Source: Elgaria multicarinata webbii
Lineage: Eukaryota > Chordata > Lepidosauria > Squamata > Anguidae
Assembly (NCBI RefSeq): GCF_023053635.1
Contig: NC_086192.1
Location: 8,605,001 to 8,669,000, forward strand
DNA: 64,000 nucleotides
Direction of reading: 5' to 3'
Each line of letters starts with the position of its first letter. Within the stretch, counting starts at the first letter, position 1. This document shows positions 43,520 through 54,330 of the stretch, one piece after another. The notes under the pieces are model-generated. The model ran no database searches. It worked only from the letters and a program-made list of their open reading frames with translations, and was not told where the DNA came from. Made by a program: the position numbers and the translations under genes.

Positions 43520-43708
43520 CACTTACCACTCATTCAGACAACATGCTAAGCCCTGGTGGCTAAGCATTTTGAGCTTAGTGTGTCATGTGAACCATTCCTA
43601 ACCATGATGGCTCCGTAGCCACGGTTTAAACACCCTCAATAACCACTTGCTGCAAAAGGGTTAGCGGCCTAACCATGGCTTAGCGTGTTGTCTGGACTGG
43701 CCCTCTGG
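43520..43708. mobile_element. MITE (family P-like)
   Basis: cattcagacaacatgctaag and the inverted cttagcgtgttgtctggac, with ccatgatggctccgtagcca inside. Confidence 0.65.
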
Positions 43709-43769
43709 GTGGTCATCTGGGGGTCCCTGAGGCTGCACGGTCTTGGACCTTGGCCCCAGTATCCATCCT

Positions 43770-43955
43770 TAACTGCACTACTGAAGAGGTGGTAGAGCTC
43801 CTGTTTCGTATACAGAAGGTCTCAGGTTCGATACCCGGCTTCTCCAGGCAGGGGTGGAAAAACTCTGGCCTGAAACCTGGGGAGCCGTTGCTGCCGGTCA
43901 GTGCCAACAGTACTGAGCTAGATGGACCCAGGAGGAAGGCAGCTTCCTATGTGTC
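43770..43955 (+). repeat. tRNA-derived SINE, near full length
   Basis: ggtggtagagctcctgtttc, gtctcaggttcgatacccgg, ggcctgaaacctggggagcc, ccaacagtactgagctagat and ggcagcttcctatgtgt. Confidence 0.8.
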
Positions 43956-44520
43956 CTCTGGTTGCCGGGATCAACGTGCACCTCAGTCCATTGGGTTCAG
44001 TGGGAAATGTTGGCTACCATTCCCACATTGCTACCTCGTTTCGACTTTGGCTAAAACCTATTTTGGTTGCCTCAATAAACTTTGATTGATTGATTGATTG
44101 ATATCTCGTTTCGTGGGCTGTTTGCAGCTCTGGATTCTTATTTTTTCCCTTTCAAAAGACAGGGGTGGGAATAACGCAGGCTCATGTCCAAAAGAGGCAG
44201 GGCATTAACCAGGCAATTAGCTGACTTATCAGCCAACGATCCCAGGTGAAGGAGCAGTGATCAAAAGAGGAGAAAAAACTTTTTTTCTGAACTAATAAGT
44301 TACTAGTCATCTGCTGCGTGTATTTTACAGGCATTTTCAGAGCTGGAGGAGAATTCTGCTCTTTTGACAGCAGCCGCTGAAGGGGTGTGGAGGAAACAGA
44401 GAAATTTGAAAGGGGACAGGATTGTTACTCCAGTTTATCGCTGGAGGAATTAAAAGGGGGAGGAGTCTCCATCTTCCTGCTCATGGCCAGGAAAGGTGAC
44501 CAGGAGTCGCCTTCCTCCTG

Positions 44521-44528
44521 TATAAAAA
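44521..44528 (+). promoter_or_regulatory. TATA box of the signal-peptide exon
   Basis: TATAAAAA lies 82 bp before the ATG at 44610. A start site near 44550 would leave a 5' UTR of about 60 nt, a layout typical of inducible chemokine genes. Confidence 0.5.
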
Positions 44529-44609
44529 CGCTGGAACAGGTCGGCGATCCTGTATGCACAGGGCTCTGAATCAATGCCACATCCTCACAGCCCGTCTGGA
44601 AGAGAGAGC

Positions 44610-44670
44610 ATGAAATTGCTTCACTGCTTAGTGCTGTTCTCTCTGCATAGCACTGCAGGAGCGTCTGAGG
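44610..44670 (+). CDS. Signal-peptide first exon, chemokine-like (XCL1/CCL candidate), partial
   Basis: ATG opens MKLLHCLVLFSLHSTA followed by GASE and the first base of a Gly codon, then a consensus donor gtaagt. It is a short hydrophobic signal peptide with small residues at the likely cleavage site. The 61 coding nucleotides and phase-1 end match human XCL1 exon 1 as I recall it, and phase 1 is also the rule for CCL exon 1. A TATA box sits at the right distance. CC chemokine genes lie on this side of ZNHIT3 in other amniotes. Exons 2 and 3 were not found, so the gene may continue beyond the window, be broken, or be another small secreted protein such as a defensin. Confidence 0.5.
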
Positions 44671-44829
44671 GTAAGTCTTTATGTTCCATTTTTTCTTCTT
44701 CTTTTCAGGGATGCTGAGGTTCCACTGCTGTCCTTATTGTGCAAATCTGGCTTCTGGAATGCAGAAACAGGCGGAAACCCTGGTGACCGAACCCGCCACG
44801 CAGAGGGAAAATAAAATCGTAATTTAAAA

Positions 44830-46395
44830 ATGAATTTATTTTAATTTTTAACCATCAGACATATATCATTCCTCCTTCCAAGTTTCATGCTTCGAGTTCT
44901 ATTCTCACAGGGATGTTAACATCTCTAACGGGGCTCGTTCGTTGGAAGAGACGGGGGTCCGGGAATGGTATTTGCAAAGATGCGATCCAAAAAGCATGGT
45001 TTGATTTTAATTCCAGCTGTCGGGATGATACTTTATTTCTCTCTTGATGGTGCTGTGCTGTGACAATGTGCGTCGCATCAGTTTCTCTCTCAAGAAAAAG
45101 AGAGAGAGAGAGTTTGCTTATGCTGTTAGATTTCTCCCTTGATGCTTTCTCATCCGTTTCCCAGTGGGGAAAGGTTGCCTTCAGTTTATAAAAAATTAAA
45201 TTAGACTTTGATGGTTGTTTTAGCAGGAAGGGACCTGAGCTTAGTTTCACAATGCAGGTGTGGCGTACAGGAGGTCCCAGGTTCGATATGGCTCCTCGAG
45301 TTAAAAGGAGGAGGTTGTAGGTGATGCAAAGGTAGCTGTTGGAAACCCTGTACACTAGAAGTACATTGTTGGTGCTATATTAATAATAATAATAATAATG
45401 GTGCAAAAGGAGCTCTCTGGTTTCTAAGGATCACATTGGGGAAGCCTCGCTTCCCTATTCACAGGGGGCACTTTCCTCTCCGGGAATCGGGGGTGTATCT
45501 GATGGCACAGACCAGCCACCCGTGGGAATGCTCGAGTTCTACAATTCAATTGCGGCCCTAACTGTAACTCGGGGCTATGCAGCACCAGAGTCCAAGCGTA
45601 GAAAACCCCCAAAGAGATTTCACATACAGAGAGCTAGCAAGAAAAACGACGACGATTCTTATGGCACCTTAAAATCTAGCAAATTTATTCTGGCATAAGC
45701 CCGTGTGGTCACTGTCCACTCAAACTGAGTGTTGCTCGACCCGGCCCTTATCTCACAGACCCCGAAAATGTTTCCCCCCACCCCCGGCTAAATTTCGTTT
45801 ATGAGCAAAACGGCTGGCAAACTTTTCAGTGCTGCTTCATTCCAAATTGGACTGCGCAGTCAGAGAAAAAGAGTTTTGCCAACAGGCTGAACAGATTAGG
45901 TTTAGCAGTGCAATCCTTGCGTGTTAAGTCCCATCATGTTCAATGGGGCAACTCCCTTGCTTTAACATTGGGGCTGCAGTCTTTCAGGGCTGTGCTCCCG
46001 GTTTATGTTTTTTTTTCGTTGTTTCTAAATCTTATCTTGCTGTATCAGTAGTGTTTAGAAAAATGCAAAAAGAGTCTGAGGATGTTTTTCTTGGATCAGG
46101 AAAAGTAGTTTCTGAGTAAATATCCTATCTCGTTGTCAATACTCGCCTGGCGGAGGGACAAGAGTGTCTCTTTCAAATATAGATATAGGCACAGAAAATA
46201 AACACCATAGCCTTTAGGGAGGAGCAAAGTGCCGATGTGGTCAGACAGACAAAGAGCTGGTCGGGTCAGAATGGGGGAGGGGGAGGGATCCGGGTTCGAA
46301 TTCTACCACTGCCTTGCATTGACACACTTCCCATGCAGAAAGCATCTGTACGATAGAAGACCCAGTATCCTGCATTAATTTCTTCATTTGCTTTC
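44830..46395. other. No recognised exon; searched for chemokine exon 2
   Basis: I read this stretch for a CC/C chemokine core after plausible acceptors and found none. A SINE-head trace (45270-45295) and a MITE-like stretch (45890-45975, gcaatccttgcgtgttaagt) occur. Confidence 0.45.
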
Positions 46396-46398
46396 GGG

Positions 46399-46520
46399 AC
46401 ATATATCCTGTTTGCTTTTCAATTTCCCTGGAACCATGAGGACTAGTGGCATTTTTTAAAATTAAAGCTAAAGATAACCACTTTTGCCTCGGGGTAAAAT
46501 AGTTTGGTTGGGTACCCATG
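46399..46520 (-). repeat. Unclassified direct repeat, copy 1
   Basis: cttttcaatttccctggaac, catgaggactagtgg and gataaccacttttgcctcgg recur at 46905-47020. Confidence 0.7.
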
Positions 46521-46554
46521 ACATAGATCCATTCACTTCCCCCAAGCAGTTCTC

Positions 46555-46556
<2 letters not shown>

Positions 46557-46595
<39 letters not shown>
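46557..46595. repeat. (CA)n microsatellite
   Basis: About 19 CA units. Confidence 0.93.
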
Positions 46596-46597
<2 letters not shown>

Positions 46598-46904
46598 AAA
46601 AAATCCTCCAATAGTTTAATATCATTCACATCTCAAAAAGAAGCCAGAGCACAGCTGCCTAAAAATCCAAGATGACAGCGTAAAAGTATGTGTATAAATC
46701 ATGTGTGACAGATGCGCCTGTTTCTCTGATGAAGTCTATAAACGCGTTTGGAAGCTTTAGGCCCCAACAGCCTACAAATCGCACGGACTAATTTAGCCCC
46801 CAAATAATAAAAGCTTTGGAAATCCAAACTTGAAACGGATACAGTCTGAACAACCAAACATAGCTTCACAGCATCATTTATGCCGACCCCTTCACTAAAT
46901 CCGC

Positions 46905-47020
46905 GCGAGCAGAGTTGCTTTTCAATTTCTCTTGAACCATGAGGACTAGCGACATTTTTCATTAGCGCTGAAGATAACCACTTTTGCCTCGAGGTAATAG
47001 GTTGGTTGGGTACCCAAAGA
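46905..47020 (-). repeat. Unclassified direct repeat, copy 2
   Basis: cttttcaatttctcttgaac, catgaggactagcg and gataaccacttttgcctcga, in the same orientation as copy 1. The minus-strand frames share GTQP and SPHGSREIEKQ, hinting at a coding repeat. Confidence 0.7.
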
Positions 47021-47399
47021 CTTCCTTAAAACTCTCCTAAGTCTTCCAACCAACGGGGCAGGGGGGAGAGCACCACGCCAATTTCCATATTTTATGGTGC
47101 TTCCATGCTTTGCCAGGGCTGTAAACACATTGGCGAATGAACCTTTGCCATCGAAGCATTTTAGACATAAGCAAACATTAACTAATGAGCACGAAAACGA
47201 ACGATGATAAAAAAAAAAAAAAAGTCAGTGCAGGTCACTAAGAGCAAGTTCACAGCCGGGGTGAACGGAGAGCTTCCTGCTCATCTCGAGAGACTCGTGT
47301 TGCGAAGCGGCAAGAATGCAGTCCGACACGGCCCGGGTTTGATTCCTGGCAGAGTCTACGTGAAAGAGCTTGCAAGGGTTTTGTAGGAAAGGCAGGCAG

Positions 47400-48000
47400 T
47401 TTCGTATAAGGACATCAGAAGAGCCCTGCTGGATCAGACCAAGGGTCCATCTAGTCCAGCACTCTGTTCACCCAGTGGCCAACTGGGTGTTGACAAGGAG
47501 CCCACAAGCACAACGTGAGCGCAACAGCACCCTCCTGCCCATGTTCCCCAGCAACCGGTGCACACAGGCTTACTGCCTCAGACACAGGAGGTAGCACACA
47601 ACCATCAGGACTAGCAGCCATTGCTAGCCTTCTCCTCCAGGAATTTATCCAACCCCCCTTTAAAATCCGTCCAAATGGGTGACCATCACTACATCTTGTG
47701 GTCCCCAATTCCATAATTTAACTCTGCGCTGTGTGAAGAAGTCCTTCCTTTAATCTGTCCTGGATCTCCCACCAATCAGTTTCATAGGATGACCCCGTTG
47801 GGTTCTAGTATGATGAGAGAGGGAGAAAAATGTTTCCCTGTCCACATTCTTCACCCCATGCATGATTTTGTCCACCTCTCCCCTGCCTCCCCTTAGCCTC
47901 CTTTTTCCCAAGCTTGAACAATCCCACCTGTTGTAACCTTCCCTCATAGAGGAGATGCTCCAGCCCCTGGATCATTTCAGTTGCCCGTTTCTGCACATGT
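47400..48000 (-). repeat. CR1 LINE 3' end (type B)
   Basis: Minus strand: QKRATEMIQGLEHLLYEGRL, QQVGLFKLGKKEAKGRQG, TRTQRGHPMKLIGGRSRTD, then the 3' UTR and gccctgctggatcagacc. Confidence 0.92.
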
Positions 48001-48004
48001 TAAA

Positions 48005-49295
48005 GCTGAATAATTAAAATCGATAAATGTGAATAAGTAAAAAGTAGTCATTGTATTAAAAGGGAGATATGGGTTCACAAGCAGGTTCGCAATGAATTCT
48101 GGGTTACTGACAAAAGAAATAATAATGGTCACGTTGACCTGGATGGTATCCAACGAGAAAAGGTTAAGCCTACCTATCATTTGGGCCATAAAGTTATTTG
48201 AGTAACAAACAGGTGTGGGACTGTATTATTCCAGGTCAAAAGTTGCATTTAAAGTTTTTGCTTCTCAGTTAATGGGCAAAAAGTATTGCGTAAGGGATAC
48301 ACCTCAAAAGCTTGATACACAGATGTCTAAAAAAACCTGTGAGACTTAGGTTTAATTGGCAAATTTGGAGCGAAGAGATTTTCTCAAGGTATTCAAAACT
48401 GATCTTATCTAGGACGAGAGGTATAAGTGTAAGCCTTATATGTATTTTCTAATTTTTGAAGAAATGTTTAATAGCAACGTTTAATAACAATGGGATAATT
48501 AAGACCGTGAGTTCTAATTTGTGGGACAGTATATTATTATTATTATTTTATTATTATTTATTTATATAGCACCATCAATGTACATATGTTACATATGTAA
48601 CTCATATTATGTATGTAACTCATATTAACTCATATGTAACTCATATTAGCTATGAGTTAATTTCTCCGCCAAAAAAAAATGGTATAAATATGGGCTGATT
48701 TTAAAACGCAAGAGCTTATTAGAAACTCAGCCTTTTTGAGATAAAGTCCCGCTGGCCCGATTCAGAAAGAATATCCTTTTTTTTACATGCAATAACTGTT
48801 GGCATTGACCAACTTCGTTCTTACAGCCCAAATGAACAGAGCAGAATGTATGATTTGTTTTAGCATTGCTTTTACTGTGCTTGTTGTAACCATTGGTTGA
48901 GATAATAAAGCTTTACCTACCTACCCGGCCTGCGTACCTGCCAACTGAAGAGCTTAGGGAACTTGGAACTTAGAATGAGAGCGCTCCTTTTTAAGCTATT
49001 AAAGATCTAAGGATCTGTTTAACAACGAAACCGGTTTTTACATTCTAACGTGATGCTACAAGTATATTTCTAATGAAAAAGGAAAAATAGATCCAAAAGA
49101 TTTCCCATTACTAATTCTTGTTAGTGCAAAACCAAAACTGGATCCACCGAAAACAGTCTTGGGTTCGTTTGAAGCATATTGATTAGTAATAGGGAGTTAA
49201 CTGGCAGCCTAAATACTAGAGCTATGAAAACACTCAACAAAGGCCAAATCCATAACAGTATTCAGAGGTGGACTGCGTCTGAAAGTGGAAGTTCC
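48005..49295. other. No recognised feature
   Basis: AT-rich sequence with short ATT repeats near 48535; no gene seen. Confidence 0.4.
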
Positions 49296-49299
49296 ATTA

Positions 49300-50010
49300 A
49301 AAAGCCTCCCCCTCTGCCTCCACAAATGTTTCTAATCCCTCTCCAAAGCCATCTGCAACCTTGACTACTGCAACCTTCTTCTCACTGGCCTTCCTTCTTC
49401 TCACGTCAGTTCGTTGGTTTCTGTTCACCACTCTGCTGCTAAGATCATCTTCTTGGCTCGCCGCTCTGACCATGTTACTCCACTGCTGAAATCTCTTCAT
49501 TGGCTTCCAATTCACTTCAGAATCCAATATAAACTTCTCCTGTTGACCTACAAAGCTTTTCACTGTCTAGCTCCTTCCTATCTCTCCTCTCTCATCTCAC
49601 ACTATTGCCCCGCTCGTGGTCTTCGCTCCTCGGATGCCATGTTTCTCACCTGCCCAAGAGTCTCCACTTCCCTTGCTCGGCTTCGTCCATTTTCTTCCGC
49701 TGCCCCTTACGCCTGGAACGCTCTTCCAGAACATTTGCGAACTACAAGTTCAATCGCAGCTTTTAAAGCTCAGCTAAAAACTTTTCTTTTTCCTAAAGCT
49801 TTTAAAACTTGATGTTGTGCAGACTTTTATACTGTTAGTTTTACTCTACCCCGTGCCTGTTTGGTGCATTCTCTTCCCCTCCTTATTGTTTTATTATGAT
49901 TTTATTAGAATGTAAGCCTATGCGGCAGGGTCTTGCTATTTTATTGTTTTACTCTGTACAGCACCATGTACATTGATGACGCTATATAAATAAATACTAA
50001 TAATAATAAT
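49300..50010 (+). repeat. L2-like LINE, RT C-terminus with intact 3' tail
   Basis: Encodes NLDYCNLLLTGLPSS, SDHVTPLLKSLHWLPIHFRI, LLLTYKAFHCLAPSYLSSLI, FSSAAPYAWNALPEHLRTTS and AQLKTFLFPKAFKT. The tail cagcaccatgtacattgatg acgctatataaataaat follows. Confidence 0.92.
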
Positions 50011-50224
50011 CTGAGCCTGTGGTCCTCATTGCCACAACTTCGGCAGTGGTATAAGGGAACCAGGGACTGCAGGATCAAAGCCTCATGACTGTCTGATTCA
50101 CAGGGTCCACACACTCTTCAAGCTTCTCTATAATCTCTAAGCTTAGCTGAAATCCTCACAGTAACTGGGGTGAGGTTGGGAGGGAGGGGGCTGCTGAATG
50201 GATTTCCCCGGCAGCAATATAAAC

Positions 50225-50925
50225 TGGGTTCGCCCAACATGCTAAACCACACTTTAGTGCTTTAGTGTGGCTTGTTGTTGAACCGTGGGTTGTTTGTTGA
50301 ACCGTGAGTTAGCGTGTTTTCTGAACCCAGGGTATTTTCCACAGGGCGGCTGGTTAACTATGCAGCGTGGCTTATTTTTCTCAAAAAAGCCACCTTGAGA
50401 ACCTTGGGTTGTTCAGGGCAGTTAACAAGCCATATTGCATGGTCAACAAGCCACCCTGGGGGAAATGTCCTGGGTCCTCGTGTGGCGCAGGGTGGTAAAG
50501 CAGCAGTTTCTGCAGCTGAAACTCTCCCCACGGCCTGAGTTCAATCCCAGCGGAAGCTGGTTTCAGGCAGCCGGCTCGGGTCGACTCAGCCTTCCATCCT
50601 CCCGAGGTCGGTAAAATGAGTACCCAGTTAGCTGGGGGAAAGGTAATCACGGCCGGGGAAGGCAACAGCAAACCACCCCGCTATAAGGCCTGCCAAGAAA
50701 ATGTCAGCGAAAGCTGCCGTCCCTCCAAGAGTCAGTAATGACTCAGTGCTTGCACGAGAGGTTCCTTTCCTTCCTTTCAGACATGATAACCAAGGGATCA
50801 ACAAATAACCCACAGTTCAACAACAACCCACATTCATCCACTGAGTGTGGGTTAGAGTGTTTTGTGAACACACTCAGTGGTTGAGTGTAGGTTAGTGTGT
50901 TTTGTGAACAGCCCCATTCTCACTG
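50225..50925. mobile_element. MITE (family P) split by a Sauria SINE
   Basis: Left part 50225-50471 (agtgtggcttgttgttgaac) and right part 50778-50925 (actgagtgtgggttagagtg), with the SINE between. The right arm is followed by a second partial copy of the arm. Confidence 0.8.
50472..50777 (+). repeat. Sauria SINE (ACA-type, squamate-specific)
   Basis: cctcgtgtggcgcagggtgg, ctgagttcaatcccagcgga, ccttccatcctcccgaggtc, ggtaaaatgagtacccagtt, gcaaaccaccccgctataag and agtcagtaatgactcagtgc are the known blocks of this squamate SINE. It is inserted in a MITE, so it is younger than that element. Confidence 0.92.
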
Positions 50926-51317
50926 ACCAAGGGTTAACATTGCAGCCAAATCCAGCGAACGTTTGTTGTGCAGGGGTTAAACAACCCTCATGTAAAACAC
51001 AGTCTGTGGAAGGGTTGTTTAACCCTCATATAATCCATGGTGGCCGGTTCATAATCCTGTTACCCTCAACCAGCGGCAGGGCCCTCAATATCACATCTGC
51101 CTCAGGCCCCCATAAATCTTGTAGTGGCCCCAGTGACAGGGCAGGGTGCTATTTTGGGAAGGAGGGGGAGAAATTTGCTCCTCAGGAACACTGTACTGAT
51201 GACGCTCAGCTCAGAGTTTCTAAAGAATGGCTATTTAAAAATGAACACAAACATTTCAGGGACTCGGGCTGGCTCTGGGTTTGAAAGGCAAAGTGTCCTC
51301 TGGTGGACTCCCACCCA

Positions 51318-51480
51318 GTGAAGGCTGGTGGCTCCGGTTTTGGTGGGACGGTGAACCTACTCTGGGATTCAGTCAGAGCCACCAAGTACTCTAAAGAAGC
51401 TATCCAAGGTGCTGAACACCATCCCCCCAAATAAGTGCAGCGCCTTGAATAGCTTGTTTAGAATTCTGACTAGTGCAAAT
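51318..51480. mobile_element. MITE (family T)
   Basis: gaaggctggtggctccggtt ttggtggg, then ctactctgggattcagtcag; right arm decayed. Confidence 0.65.
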
Positions 51481-51664
51481 ATGTAAGTGAAAAAAGTGTT
51501 TTCTTTTGCTGTTAGAAATAAATACCACATTTTCACCACTATAAAAAAAAACTTGCTGAAACTGCTCTTTAGACACAGAGGTGAAACCAGAGGGTCACAA
51601 CATCATTTAAAGAACCCATAAATAATCGTGCGTGGGGAATGATGAGGACATGATAAAAGCCTCA

Positions 51665-51875
51665 ACGTAGAAAAACTCAGCAAGAGGAGCTGCAGTGGAT
51701 CAGACAAAGGGTTCATCAAGTCCCACATTGCATGCACACAGTGGCCAACCCATTACCTGTGGGAAACCCCCAAATAAATCAGGGGTCCAATTGCACCCTC
51801 CTGTTCATATTCCCCAGGAACACAGAGGTATACTGCTTCTGATACTGGAGATAATATATAGCCATCGTGACTAGT
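51665..51875 (-). repeat. CR1 type B 3' UTR, diverged
   Basis: gagctgcagtggatcagaca, cacagtggccaaccc and tactggagataatatatagc match the family at lower similarity. Confidence 0.65.
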
Positions 51876-52509
51876 AGTGATTGGCAGGCAAGGGGCAATG
51901 CCCTCCCTCCCACTTTCTGCAGCCTGAAGCCCTCTGCCCATGCTCCACGACACACATCCCACGTATAAAAAGACTGAAGAGAGCATTGCAGGGCTCAACG
52001 GGGCCTCTCTAAGTCCTCCAACCTATGCACAATTCAGGGCCCCGAATTGGGCAGCCGAATTTGCTCAGCCTCCAAAATAAGGTTATGGAAAAAGACTCGC
52101 GAGGTCGCGCCACTTACCAGTCACTGTCAGTTGAAAGTTCGCCTGGTTCTCCCCCGCCCCCCGCCCCGCCCCGTTGAGTTTACATTTTGCTTCGGGTAAT
52201 TATAATTAATGATTGAGCAGAGCTTCTTCCCCCCCCCCCTTTCACTAGTTTCTCTCTCATCCCGTACCAAGCGCGGACATGACCCTATTTTGTACTTTCC
52301 ACAGAAATGCTGAGTCGAGACTTGCGGGCGGGTTCCTTTGCATTTGCTTGCTCTGACACACACACAGACTGCACAGCTCTGGTTCAGTTTTTGCTGGAAC
52401 TGTCCCTCGCCGTCCCTATCCTCCCCCCGCCCCCCCCCCCCCCAGAAATGCATTAGTCAGGCCTTATCTGGAGTACCGTGTCCAGCTCTGGCTGCCGCAC
52501 TGTAGGGAA

Positions 52510-52625
52510 GATGACGATGATTTATTACATAGCCGAGGCTCTCTGGGCGGTTCACATAGGATAAAAACACTTAAAACAATACACAAGAAATTAAAACCAC
52601 AAAAATATACAAAAACAAACCCAGG
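52510..52625 (-). repeat. L2-like 3' tail
   Basis: ctctctgggcggttcacata ggataaaaacacttaaaac. Confidence 0.7.
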
Positions 52626-52629
52626 CAAA

Positions 52630-52920
52630 TTAAGAACCTAAGAAGAGCCCTGCTGGATCAGACCGAGGGTCCATCTAGCCCAGCACTCTGTTCACACAGT
52701 GGCTGACCAGCCATCGGCCAGTGATGGACAAGCAGGACATGGTGCAACAGCACCCTCCCACCCATGTTCCCCAGCAACTGGTTCACACAGGCTTATTGCC
52801 TCGAATACTGGAAATAGCACCATCCATCAAATCATCAGGGCTAGTAGCCATGGATAGCCTTCGCATCTAGGAATTTATCCAACCCCCTTTCAAAGCCGTC
52901 CAAATTGGTGGCCCTTACTC
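52630..52920 (-). repeat. CR1 type B 3' end
   Basis: agagccctgctggatcagac, ttccccagcaactggttcac and tttatccaacccccttt. Confidence 0.85.
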
Positions 52921-52939
52921 AATTGGAAGTCTGTGGAAT

Positions 52940-53170
52940 CCACCCGACTGGCAGACTGGGAGTCGGGAGATCCGGGTTCTAGTCCCCGCTCGGCCATGGA
53001 AACCCACTGGGTGACTTTGGGCCAGTCACAGACTCTCAGCCCAATCCACCTCACAGGGTTGTTGTTGTGAGGATATAATGGAGAGGAGGAGGAATATGTG
53101 CGCCGCCTTGGGTTCCTTGGAGGGAAAAAGGCGGGCTATAAATGCAATAATAAATAAATAAATAAAATAA
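52940..53170 (+). repeat. tRNA-derived CORE/MIR-like SINE
   Basis: gactggcagactgggagtcg, gttctagtccccgctcggcc, cacctcacagggttgttgtt and the tail aatgcaataataaataaata. Confidence 0.9.
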
Positions 53171-53221
53171 AAAGTCAGTCCGTTGGGAAATCCATGAGTC
53201 GGATACATAGAGATCCGATGG

Positions 53222-53775
53222 TGTTTGATTCCTTTGCAAATTTCGCTGATGTTCCTAGATGCAACCCCCTGTGTGTCTGGTATCCCAAAAGGTTGGTAGC
53301 CCTTAAAGGCCAGAGTGAGAGTCAGTTAATTGGATTAAATGCTCTCAGCTGGGTTCCAGGAGGAATTTTTATGCTGCCTTATGAGATTTGGGAACGCTGA
53401 GCCAGCCAGCCTGTGATTGGCTAACAAGTTCTTGAGTTGTGGGGGATTTGCACATAAAAAGAGGGGGTTTGGACCCCCCAAATGCCTTTGTCTTCAAGAT
53501 TCATCCTGCTTTCTTGCTTACGATTCTTTGGATCCTGGATTGGGTTCTGTCCTATTGGAAGACTCATGCTTAGGCCATGTAAAGGCCAAGTTTAGGTCAC
53601 TTTTGATATTTCCTCCCGGAAATATTGTTTCTAAGTGTCGCTCTGATTCTCGTATGTCCTTTGTTCCTCCCCCCACCACCACCCACTTCTCCACTGCAAA
53701 TAAACCTAAAATAAATCTCAAGAGTTGTGTCTGCTTCCTTAGTACTAAATCCAGAGGCTTCTGCTCTCGTTAATT
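53222..53775 (+). mobile_element. Possible solo LTR of a retrovirus-like element (fossil)
   Basis: A promoter-like layout: CCAAT-type block (gattggc), TATA-like ataaaaag, then about 230 bp later aataaa signals followed by a GT-rich stretch. No internal gag, pol or env sequence is next to it. Ends and target duplication are not clear, so the family is unassigned and the call is weak. Confidence 0.3.
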
Positions 53776-54049
53776 GCTAGTGTTTAATGGTTCAGGCTTG
53801 AGGCTGGCTTGCCTATAGATCAGGAAGGATTTTCAACTCTCACTTCTTTCACAGTAGCAGCAAATAAATAAATAAATAAATGACACACCCCTTGCTCCCC
53901 CATTCTAAATTATACCGCAAAACTGAAGAAAGCTTTTAGGTTAACTAGGAAGAATGAAATTTTGTTTGGCAGGACTGTGAACTCTGTTCAGTTTTGGTAC
54001 TCAAAAACAAATTCCGGGGCACAGAATTATTTAATTCTAAGTGTGTCTC

Positions 54050-54105
54050 CTGTAGAGCTTCGGCTATTGAGCGGTATAAAAATGTAATAAATAAATAAAT
54101 AATAC
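54050..54105 (+). repeat. L2-like 3' tail
   Basis: gtagagcttcggctattgag cggtataaaaatgtaataaa. Confidence 0.7.
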
Positions 54106-54224
54106 CAGATTGATGGATCTCAGGGTTATTTGAAGTAGATCTCGCAAGACTAAAGTCTACCCATACTTGTTACAGGGCAGAGAGCGTAACTGACCTTTGT
54201 CTCCACACCGTGCATTTTTGATTA

Positions 54225-54330
54225 GCAAAACTGGAGAACCCGTGGCTGTGGACGGCAACTCCCATCATCCCCAAACATTGGCCATGCTGGCTGGGGTGGA
54301 TGGGCATTGCAGTGCAACAACAGCCAGAGG
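54225..54330. mobile_element. Palindromic MITE (family Q), diverged
   Basis: gacggcaactcccatcatcc against inverted ggatgggcattgcagtgc. Confidence 0.6.
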
